Shown here one piece after another: positions 57,970 through 64,000 of a stretch of DNA of 64,000 nucleotides. Position numbers and translations under genes: made by a program. The stretch comes from Agathobacter ruminis (GTDB lineage: Bacteria; Bacillota; Clostridia; Lachnospirales; Lachnospiraceae), in assembly GCF_002735305.1 (NCBI RefSeq), contig NZ_PDYG01000006.1:34034-98033 (forward strand), given 5' to 3'. The notes beneath the pieces are model-generated. The model searched no databases and was not told where the DNA came from. It saw only the letters and a program-made list of their open reading frames with translations. Within the stretch, counting starts at the first letter, position 1. Every line of letters begins with the position of its first letter.

Positions 57970-58392
57970 ATGATTGAAATAATATGTGGAGAAAAAGGCA
58001 AAGGTAAGACCAAAGAATTATTGAATCGAGTAAACAATGCAGTCTCCTCTGCCAATGGTAACATTGTCTACTTGGACAAGAGCCAAAAACACATGTATGA
58101 CTTGAACAACAAGGCGCGACTAATCAATGTCATGGATTATCCGATTGCAAATGCGGATGAGTTCGTAGGTTTTATTTCTGGTATTGTTTCCCAGGATAAT
58201 GATTTAGAAGAAATGTATTTGGATAGCTTTTTAACGACTGCATCCATTGATTCTAGCGATGAAATTACCAAGGCGATTGAAAAGCTTGATGTAATCAGTG
58301 AAAAATTTAAAGTAAAATTCATCTTGAGTGTTTCAAGAAATGAAAAAGATTTACCGGAATGTGCGAAAGCAAAGGTTGTAGTTTCATTATAA
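57970..58392 (+). CDS. small P-loop NTPase-like protein
   Basis: I do not recognise a named family for this 140-residue protein. The N-terminus has a Walker A motif (GEKGKGKT, residues 7-14). The remainder is a small alpha/beta fold; a clear Walker B acidic residue is not evident (VKFILSVS near 105-112 is the best candidate strand). No membrane segment is present. A strong promoter and GGGAGG site support expression. It stands alone before a terminator and upstream of the HlyD-like/sepF group. Confidence 0.8.
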   Translation: MIEIICGEKGKGKTKELLNRVNNAVSSANGNIVYLDKSQKHMYDLNNKARLINVMDYPIANADEFVGFISGIVSQDNDLEEMYLDSFLTTASIDSSDEITKAIEKLDVISEKFKVKFILSVSRNEKDLPECAKAKVVVSL

Positions 58393-58406
58393 AGAAAACA
58401 AATTAT

Positions 58407-58436
58407 GGGATGCCTTTTGGGCGTCCCTTAATTTTT
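58407..58436 (+). terminator. intrinsic terminator after the P-loop gene
   Basis: GGGATGCC (58407-58414) pairs with GGCGTCCC (58420-58427, one G-U), followed by TTAATTTTT. Confidence 0.85.
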
Positions 58437-58446
58437 GAGGTGTCAT

Positions 58447-59847
58447 TTGAAAAAGAACGATAACAACGTGGTTCAATATAAAAAACCGTTTTCCATTAAT
58501 TTGGGGTTCATATTGTTTTTGATGATTATCATCTATGTCATATTCAATTTTGTATTGTATTTTACAAAAAAGAATGTTGCGGAATATGAGGTTGGACAGG
58601 GTAGTATTGCCGCCAATAATGTATATCAGGGACTGGCGATCCGAGATGAAACTGTTTTTTATGCTGACAGAGATGGATATATCAATTATTATATTGCCAA
58701 TTGCAGCAAAGTATCCGTGTTGGATATGGTTTATTCCATTGATTCCAACGGAGACATTTATAAAGCCATGGATACGCAAAAAAATAAGGAAACCGCATTA
58801 TCCTCTGCAGACTACAAGTCTTTATCGGATTCCATAACATCATTTATGTCCGGATATTCTTCATTGAATTTTAATGAGGCAACGATTTATCGGGACGATC
58901 TTTCTTCTGACATTATTCAGGCAGTGAATAACCAAATGATGGTTCAGCTGGCAAAGGAAATTGATGATGCCACACAGAATCATACATTCTTTAAAGGTTA
59001 TCCGGAGCATCCCGGGCTGGTATTGTATTATGTCGATCAATATGAATCCTATAAGCCTTCTGCAGATATTGGCAGCGATGATTTAAACGCCGTCAATTAT
59101 TCAAAGAACAATTTGAATCTGCAGTCAAAGGTCAAAAAAGGCGATCCAATCTACAAACTGGTCAACAGTGAAGAATGGCATATTTATCTGGATGTATCTT
59201 CGGATGTGGTGGACCTTTTAAGCGAATCCAATTATGTGAAAATCCGCTTCTGCGAAGATGATTATACGCTGACAGTTCCTTTTTCCGTAAACAAAAAAGA
59301 TGGCCATTATATTATGGATTTAAAACTCAAAAAAGCGCTGATTCGCTATGCGGGAGAACGCTTTTTGGATGTGGAGCTGATTATGAATGAGGACTCCGGA
59401 TTAAAGATTCCAAATTCCGCAATCGTTGAGAAAGATTTTTACAAAATACCGGTTGAATATTTTGCAAAAGGCGGAGATTCAGGCGATTTGGGAATTCTTC
59501 TGGATGATCAGGATCATGAGACGCGCACATATACATTTGTTGCGCCGACCATCTATGCACAGTCCGATGATGAGAAATATTATTATGTCGATTCAGAGGA
59601 TGTTTCAAGGGGTGACAAGATACAAAAGCCCGGAAGTACGGAAACTTATGAAGTTTCCGAAACCGGATCTCTGATGGGTGTTTATAATATCAACAAAGGC
59701 TATGCAATCTTTAAACAGATACGAATTATTTATCAAAATGAAGAATATGCAATCGTGGAGCCGAGAACCACATATGGAATTGCTTTATATGATCATATTG
59801 CACTGGATGCATCTTCTTTGTCGGAAAACGAATTGGTTATAAAATAG
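58447..59847 (+). CDS. HlyD-like membrane protein (membrane-fusion-type adaptor), function unknown
   Basis: A 466-residue protein with one N-terminal membrane helix (about 20-40) and a large outside part. Residues about 45-110 (QGSIAANNVYQGLAIRDETVFYADRDG) look like the first half of a biotinyl-lipoyl hybrid, and residues about 230-320 like the beta-barrel of HlyD-type adaptors. No transporter gene is adjacent; instead it starts the YggS-sepF cluster, so a cell-division or envelope role is possible. The start is a TTG at 58447 with GAGG 6 bp upstream; another TTG at 58435 overlaps that site. Confidence 0.85.
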   Translation: MKKNDNNVVQYKKPFSINLGFILFLMIIIYVIFNFVLYFTKKNVAEYEVGQGSIAANNVYQGLAIRDETVFYADRDGYINYYIANCSKVSVLDMVYSIDSNGDIYKAMDTQKNKETALSSADYKSLSDSITSFMSGYSSLNFNEATIYRDDLSSDIIQAVNNQMMVQLAKEIDDATQNHTFFKGYPEHPGLVLYYVDQYESYKPSADIGSDDLNAVNYSKNNLNLQSKVKKGDPIYKLVNSEEWHIYLDVSSDVVDLLSESNYVKIRFCEDDYTLTVPFSVNKKDGHYIMDLKLKKALIRYAGERFLDVELIMNEDSGLKIPNSAIVEKDFYKIPVEYFAKGGDSGDLGILLDDQDHETRTYTFVAPTIYAQSDDEKYYYVDSEDVSRGDKIQKPGSTETYEVSETGSLMGVYNINKGYAIFKQIRIIYQNEEYAIVEPRTTYGIALYDHIALDASSLSENELVIK

Positions 59848-59866
59848 AAATGTAGAGGTATTTGAA

Positions 59867-60565
59867 ATGACTGTATTACAGGAAAATTACAATTGTGTAC
59901 TTAAGAATATTGAAGAGGCTTGCAAAAAGAGCGGAAGAGATCCCAAAGATGTGACTTTGATTGCAGTCAGCAAGACAAAGCCACTCGAAATGCTTCGTGA
60001 CGTCTATGATGGTGGAGCACGCCATTTTGGAGAGAATAAGGTACAGGAGATGTGCGAGAAGATGGAACAAATGCCTGAGGACGTCAACTGGCATATGATT
60101 GGACATCTGCAGACCAATAAAGTGAAATATATTGTTGGTAAATGCGCGTTGATTCATTCTGTGGACTCGCTTCATCTGGCAAAAGAAATTGAGAAGCAGG
60201 CTGCAAAGCAGAATTGTGAAGTCCCGATTCTGGTCGAAATTAATATTGCAAATGAAGAAACCAAATTCGGAATCGATCGAACCGAGGCAATGAATCTGGT
60301 AAAAGAAATTGCAAAATTACCTCATGTAAAAATTCAGGGATTGATGACAATAGCACCATATGTAGAAGATCCGGAGCAAAATCGTCAATATTTCCACCAA
60401 ATATGGCAATTATCGGTTGACATCAAAAACCAAAACATAGATAATGTAACTATGGATATTTTATCTATGGGAATGACCGGCGATTATATGGTTGCGGTAG
60501 AAGAGGGTGCAACCCTTGTACGCGTCGGAACGGGAATATTTGGGGAACGAAATTATAATATTTAG
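59867..60565 (+). CDS. YggS/PROSC-family PLP homeostasis protein
   Basis: PLP-binding protein of 232 residues, one alanine-racemase-like barrel domain without racemase activity, involved in vitamin B6 balance. The PLP lysine lies in AVSKTKPLEML (near 36). HFGENKVQEM, WHMIGHLQTNKVKYIV and LSMGMTGDYMVAVEEGATLVRVG (shown in part as LSMGMTGDYMVAV) are family motifs. In Firmicutes it precedes sepF, as here. Confidence 0.97.
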   Translation: MTVLQENYNCVLKNIEEACKKSGRDPKDVTLIAVSKTKPLEMLRDVYDGGARHFGENKVQEMCEKMEQMPEDVNWHMIGHLQTNKVKYIVGKCALIHSVDSLHLAKEIEKQAAKQNCEVPILVEINIANEETKFGIDRTEAMNLVKEIAKLPHVKIQGLMTIAPYVEDPEQNRQYFHQIWQLSVDIKNQNIDNVTMDILSMGMTGDYMVAVEEGATLVRVGTGIFGERNYNI

Positions 60566-60583
60566 TGAAAAAGGGGATCAATT

Positions 60584-61114
60584 ATGAGTTTTATTGACAA
60601 AATCATGAATGTGATGCACTTGAATACTGACGATGAAGACGATGAAGATTTTACATTTGGTTCTGATGATTATGATTTAGAAGAAGAGGAGCCAATCGTA
60701 GAGAAGCGCCATTCTCGCAGGGCTGCAAAAGAATCCGGTTATGCAAAAGAACCGTTGATGAGAGAGAAGCCTGCGGTTAAGACAGCTCCGAATATTACAG
60801 CTTTTAACCGCTCTTCCAAGAAACAGATGCTTGGAATGGAAGTTGTGGTTGTTCGCCCGACTTCTGTTGAAGATGCTCGTGAAATCACAGAGACATTGTT
60901 AAATGGTCGCACCGTATTCTTGAATATGGAAGGACTGAATGTCGAAATTGCACAGAGAATTATTGATTTTACCTCCGGATCATGTTTTGCAATCAGTGGT
61001 AATTTGCAAAAGGTTTCCACCTATATCTTTATTATCACACCTGCAAATGTAGATATCAGCGGAGATCTTCAGGAAATGTTTGATGGATTTGATATCGGAT
61101 CCATGAATGTTTAA
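60584..61114 (+). CDS. sepF: cell division protein SepF
   Basis: FtsZ-binding ring protein that helps anchor the septum. The 176 residues have an N-terminal amphipathic helix (MSFIDKIMNVM), an acidic and basic linker (about 15-75) and the C-terminal SepF domain (about 85-175; VVRPTSVEDAREITETLLNGR and GSCFAISGNLQKVSTYIFII, quoted in part as VEDAREITETLLNG). It sits between yggS and lspA, the normal Gram-positive location. A terminator-like hairpin follows. Confidence 0.96.
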   Translation: MSFIDKIMNVMHLNTDDEDDEDFTFGSDDYDLEEEEPIVEKRHSRRAAKESGYAKEPLMREKPAVKTAPNITAFNRSSKKQMLGMEVVVVRPTSVEDAREITETLLNGRTVFLNMEGLNVEIAQRIIDFTSGSCFAISGNLQKVSTYIFIITPANVDISGDLQEMFDGFDIGSMNV

Positions 61115-61136
61115 ATAGCTCAATATAAATGAACAG

Positions 61137-61182
61137 GCATCAAAGAGGACCATATGTTTTTCTTTGATGCTTATTTATTATT
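61137..61182 (+). terminator. probable terminator or attenuator between sepF and lspA
   Basis: GCATCAAAG (61137-61145) pairs with CTTTGATGC (61162-61170) and is followed by a T-rich, interrupted stretch. The 16-base loop makes it a weaker terminator. Confidence 0.6.
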
Positions 61183-61222
61183 ATCAATTATTTGAAGTAA
61201 TTTAGCGATAAGGAGTACGATC

Positions 61223-61813
61223 ATGCAGAAGTTACAAAAGCATGGAAAAGAATATATTTTTCCGGCAATCCTTACAGTTGTTTTGGTTTTGCTGGATCAG
61301 ATTACCAAATATCTTGCAGATGCCGCGTTAAAAGGGACTGCCGGAATTTCGATTATAAAAGATGTTTTTGAATTGCAATATCTCGAGAATACCAGCGCAG
61401 CATTTTCACTGGATCCGATTACTTTGATTCATAAGATTTTTTCGATTCAAGCATTTGATGATCCTCAGATTTTTCTTCGCACCAAGATGATTTTCTTTGT
61501 GATATTAACAATGATCGTTGTATGCTTACTGATTTGGCTGTTTTGTAAAATCCCAAACAACAAGCGGTTTTTGCCAATGAATATCACTTTGGTATTTTTT
61601 ATTTCCGGTGCGATTGGCAATTGTATCGATCGTATATGGCATAATTATGTCATCGATTTTTTGTATTTCAAATTGATTCATTTTCCGGTCTTTAATGTTG
61701 CGGATATTTATGTAACACTTTCTGCAATTGCATTTTTCATATTGTTTTTATTCTATTATAAGGAAGAAGACTTTCAGGCTGTCTTTCCGAAAAAACAAGA
61801 AAGGGTATCATGA
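61223..61813 (+). CDS. lspA: lipoprotein signal peptidase
   Basis: Cleaves the signal peptide of diacylated prolipoproteins, such as the DD-carboxypeptidase in this window. The 196 residues have four membrane helices. The catalytic Asp residues lie in GNCIDRIW (near 135) and NVADIYVTL (near 160); NTSAAFSL near 56 is the upstream conserved segment. It is a little longer than the usual 150-170 residues because of an inserted loop near 65-85. It overlaps the RluD-type gene by 4 bp. Confidence 0.95.
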   Translation: MQKLQKHGKEYIFPAILTVVLVLLDQITKYLADAALKGTAGISIIKDVFELQYLENTSAAFSLDPITLIHKIFSIQAFDDPQIFLRTKMIFFVILTMIVVCLLIWLFCKIPNNKRFLPMNITLVFFISGAIGNCIDRIWHNYVIDFLYFKLIHFPVFNVADIYVTLSAIAFFILFLFYYKEEDFQAVFPKKQERVS

Positions 61814-62739
61814 ATTTAGAAACATTTGAAGTGCGTCCGGATGACGAAAATGAAAGAATTGACAAATATATAACGGTATTATATCCGGAGAAATCGCGTT
61901 CTTTCTTCCAAAAACTCATCAAAAGCGGAAAAATTAAAGTAAATGATACTGCTGTAAAAGCGAATTATATTGTCAAAACGGATGATATTATTGAAATTGA
62001 ATTTCCGGATAATGAAGAGGCCAATATCAAGCCTGAAAATATTCCTTTGGAGATTCTTTACGAAGATGATGATGTCCTGGTGGTCAATAAACCAAAAGGA
62101 ATGGTTGTGCATCCGTCGATTGGCCATTATTCCGGAACACTTGTAAATGCAATCATGTATCATTGCAAAGATTCCCTGAGCGGAATCAATGGTGAAATTC
62201 GACCGGGAATCGTTCATCGTATCGACATGAATACCACCGGCTCTTTGATTGTATGCAAAAATGATTTTGCGCATATCAATATTGCGCAGCAGATTAAAGT
62301 ACATTCGGTGAACCGCATTTATGAAGGAATTGTCTGTGGAAATCTGAAAGAAGAAACAGGAACCATTCATGCACCAATCGGCAGAAATCCCAAAGATCGC
62401 ATGAAAATGGCAATCAATGAAAAAAACGGGAAAGATGCGATTACGCATTACGAGTTGATTCAAAATTATAAGAATTATGCGTATGTCAGATTTAAACTGG
62501 AAACCGGTCGTACGCACCAGATACGCGTCCACATGGCCTCCATTGGACATCCGTTGCTTGGAGATGATATTTATGGCTCAGGACACGGTTACGGGAATCA
62601 ATTTAAGCATCTGGAGGGACAGACATTACATGCCAAGACCATCGGGTTTGTTCATCCGGTAACCGGAGAATATATTGAGATTTCGGCTCCTTTGCCTGAT
62701 TATTTTAAAGAAATTCTCAAAAAATTGGAATCCATGTAG
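61810..62739 (+). CDS. RluA/RluD-family pseudouridine synthase
   Basis: Large-subunit rRNA or tRNA pseudouridine synthase, 309 residues. An S4 RNA-binding domain (about 13-75) is followed by the catalytic domain with the HRIDMNTTG motif (Asp near 140) and RTHQIRVHMASIGHPLLGD near 236. lspA-rluD is the usual order in Firmicutes. The family member most often found here is RluD-like, but the exact uridine target cannot be told from sequence alone. Confidence 0.95.
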   Translation: MNLETFEVRPDDENERIDKYITVLYPEKSRSFFQKLIKSGKIKVNDTAVKANYIVKTDDIIEIEFPDNEEANIKPENIPLEILYEDDDVLVVNKPKGMVVHPSIGHYSGTLVNAIMYHCKDSLSGINGEIRPGIVHRIDMNTTGSLIVCKNDFAHINIAQQIKVHSVNRIYEGIVCGNLKEETGTIHAPIGRNPKDRMKMAINEKNGKDAITHYELIQNYKNYAYVRFKLETGRTHQIRVHMASIGHPLLGDDIYGSGHGYGNQFKHLEGQTLHAKTIGFVHPVTGEYIEISAPLPDYFKEILKKLESM

Positions 62740-62757
62740 CACAACAGAATTATAATT

Positions 62758-62766
62758 TGTTATAAT
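62758..62766 (+). promoter_or_regulatory. extended -10 promoter of the cytidylate kinase-like gene
   Basis: TG, one base, then a perfect TATAAT (62761-62766). No good -35 box is seen at 17 bp, which fits an extended -10 promoter. Confidence 0.55.
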
Positions 62767-62803
62767 AAAAATACAATAAAAATCCGTATGGGAGGTGCAT
62801 ATC

Positions 62804-63433
62804 ATGTCTGGATATATTTATACGATTGGACGCGAATTTGGCAGCGGAGGAATGTTGGTAGGCCATATGCTTGCAGATAAATTAAATATTCCTTTTTATG
62901 ACAAAGAGTTATTACAAAAAGCAGCGAAAGAATCCGGTTTTTGCGAGGAAATCCTTGAAAATCATGATGAAAAACCGACCTCGAGCTTTTTATATTCTCT
63001 GGTCATGGATACCTATTCCGGAGGAAGCTATTCATCAGCGCCATTTTTGGATATGCCAATTAACCAAAAGATTTTTCTTGCGCAGTTTGACGCAATCAAA
63101 AAGATTGCTGAAGATCACGAATCCTGTGTCATTGTAGGTAGATGTGCGGATTATGCGCTTGCAGAACGTAAAAATGTTATCAACATATTCCTTCATGCCG
63201 ATATGGAGGACCGTATGCGCAATGTGAGCACCCGTTTGAACATTACTGAGAAAAAGGCAAAGGACATGTGCCAGAAACAGGATAAACAAAGATCAAGCTA
63301 CTATAATTATTATACGAGCAAAAAATGGGGAGATTCTCGCAATTACGATCTGTGTCTGAACACCAGCAAGATTTCACCTGAGAAATGTGTGGATTTGATT
63401 ATTGATTATTCCAATGCGTTTTCCGGAAAATAA
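62804..63433 (+). CDS. cytidylate kinase-like protein
   Basis: A 209-residue member of the cytidylate-kinase-like family (Cytidylate_kin2). The N-terminal glycine-rich loop reads TIGREFGSGGMLVG rather than the GxxGxGK[ST] of true Cmk; VGRCADYAL near 108 is the second typical motif, and a Tyr-rich segment (SSYYNYYTSKKWGD) follows near 165. Such proteins are common in Clostridia and their substrate is not known. The ATG at 62804 lies 6 bp after GGAGGTG; the GTG at 62795 is inside that site and rejected. Confidence 0.92.
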   Translation: MSGYIYTIGREFGSGGMLVGHMLADKLNIPFYDKELLQKAAKESGFCEEILENHDEKPTSSFLYSLVMDTYSGGSYSSAPFLDMPINQKIFLAQFDAIKKIAEDHESCVIVGRCADYALAERKNVINIFLHADMEDRMRNVSTRLNITEKKAKDMCQKQDKQRSSYYNYYTSKKWGDSRNYDLCLNTSKISPEKCVDLIIDYSNAFSGK

Positions 63434-63448
63434 ATAAGAGAATCATTT

Positions 63449-63474
63449 GGGACATCGTATAACAGCGATGTCCC
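63449..63474. terminator. hairpin between the convergent kinase-like and dtd genes
   Basis: A 9-bp perfect stem (63449-63457 with 63466-63474) encloses an 8-base loop. The T-runs on either side are short, so it is a modest terminator in either direction. Confidence 0.65.
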
Positions 63475-63483
63475 TTGAAAAGA

Positions 63484-63549
63484 GGGGTAACTATTCGTTA
63501 AACTTGTGTTTTGCGAATAAATAGTTTTCCGTAGAGCCAACTGCTCCCC
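63484..63549. repeat. compact three-way fold between convergent genes
   Basis: GGGG (63484-63487) pairs with CCCC (63546-63549) around two inner hairpins: AACTATTCG (63489-63497) with CGAATAaATAGTT (63514-63526, bulged), and GTAG/CTGC (63531-63534 with 63541-63544). Read on the minus strand the outer stem is followed by TCTTTT, so it may act as the dtd terminator. Identity is not known. Confidence 0.45.
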
Positions 63550-63562
63550 GGTCAATCCGTCC

Positions 63563-64000
63563 TTATTTTTGCGGATTGATCAGTTCTGCAGAATCCAGAA
63601 TTATGGTAAATGGTCCGTGATTATTCAATGAAATTTCCATATGTTCTCCGAAACAACCGGTTTCAACAATTTGAATTTCTTTTTTGCATTCTGCAATGAT
63701 ATATTCATATAATTCATTTGCAAGTTTCGGATTGCCCGCACGGTCAAATGATGGGCGAAATCCTTTTTTGCAATTGGCATATAAAGTAAATTGCGAAATC
63801 AATAATAAGGAACCGTCCACATCATGCAGGGAAAGGTTTGTTTTATCATTTTCATCTGCGAAAATGCGCAAGCCAAGCATTTTACGGATTAATTTGTCCG
63901 CAATTTCCTTTGTGTCATCTTCTGCAACGCCAATAAAAACGCAAAAGCCGTTTCCAGCGATTTCGCCTACGATTTTGCCTTCGACTTTGCAGGATGCATG
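63563..64000 (-). CDS. dtd: D-aminoacyl-tRNA deacylase, N-terminus outside the window
   Basis: Removes D-amino acids wrongly attached to tRNA. The frame is open to the window edge; the first visible residues HASCKVEGKIVGEIAGNGF correspond to about residue 10 of the family, so only the start codon and a few residues are missing. SQFTLYANCKKGFRPSF (the SQFTLY motif) and NNHGPFTIILDS with the Gly-Pro active-site pair are present. The usual length is about 145-150 residues, as here with the missing part added. Confidence 0.96.
   Translation of the reverse strand, partial: HASCKVEGKIVGEIAGNGFCVFIGVAEDDTKEIADKLIRKMLGLRIFADENDKTNLSLHDVDGSLLLISQFTLYANCKKGFRPSFDRAGNPKLANELYEYIIAECKKEIQIVETGCFGEHMEISLNNHGPFTIILDSAELINPQK

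Noticed and set aside
63480..63560. A THF-type riboswitch at the right end
   Set aside because: Only a loose likeness (GGGGTA...CTCCCC); core nucleotides are not matched and no folate transporter gene lies downstream on either strand.

Overview
The window looks like a chromosomal core region of a Gram-positive anaerobe of the class Clostridia, most probably family Lachnospiraceae. The grounds are the moderately low GC content, strong Shine-Dalgarno sites, a T-box leader on pheST, sigma-A type promoters with 17-bp spacers, Rex, formate-THF ligase, an mre/rod cluster, a sepF-lspA-RluD cluster, and several conserved hypothetical genes of Lachnospiraceae type. The genus cannot be set from sequence reading alone. 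I see no insertion sequence, phage gene, CRISPR array, tRNA or rRNA. Gene density is high and both ends cut through a gene (ilvC on the left, dtd on the right).

Layout. 1-11.3 kb: amino-acid biosynthesis and translation: the ilvC end, leuS, a convergent lysR-DUF6062 pair, leuCD divergent from lysR behind a perfect 20-bp palindrome, an AP2/degenerate-HNH protein, thrC, and a CheX-like/CheY-like pair. 11.3-11.9 kb is the only long gap between genes. It holds a probable structured noncoding RNA with its own promoter, followed by the pheST promoter and T-box leader. 11.9-19.2 kb: pheST-queA, a PilZ protein, aroA and convergent tyrA. 19.4-24.8 kb: an EF-G-like GTPase, a secreted repeat/propeller protein, isocitrate dehydrogenase and Rex. 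24.8-33.5 kb: a coiled-coil protein, nnr, a YebC-type regulator, glgA, an FtsK/SpoIIIE translocase and fhs.

33.5-42.4 kb: a zinc-ribbon/TPR membrane protein, rlmH, phoH, a truncated and apparently catalytically dead PgpH relative, ybeY, a MurJ/SpoVB-like flippase and two flavoproteins. 42.4-50.1 kb: mutS-mutL-miaA, a PLP lyase and radC. 50.1-57.9 kb: a cell-elongation cluster (mreB, mreC, mreD, PBP2, rodA) ending in an MgsA homologue that lacks the catalytic Asp, and a lipoprotein DD-carboxypeptidase. 57.9-64 kb: a small P-loop protein, a HlyD-like membrane protein, the YggS-sepF-lspA-rluD division cluster, a cytidylate-kinase-like protein and dtd.

Most of the window is ordinary housekeeping. 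The most unusual items are the structured RNA at about 11341-11579, the PgpH relative that has lost its HD metal ligands, the MgsA homologue with Thr in place of the catalytic Asp, the AP2/HNH-derived protein, and the orphan CheX/CheY pair with a type II secretion ATPase-like N-terminal domain.
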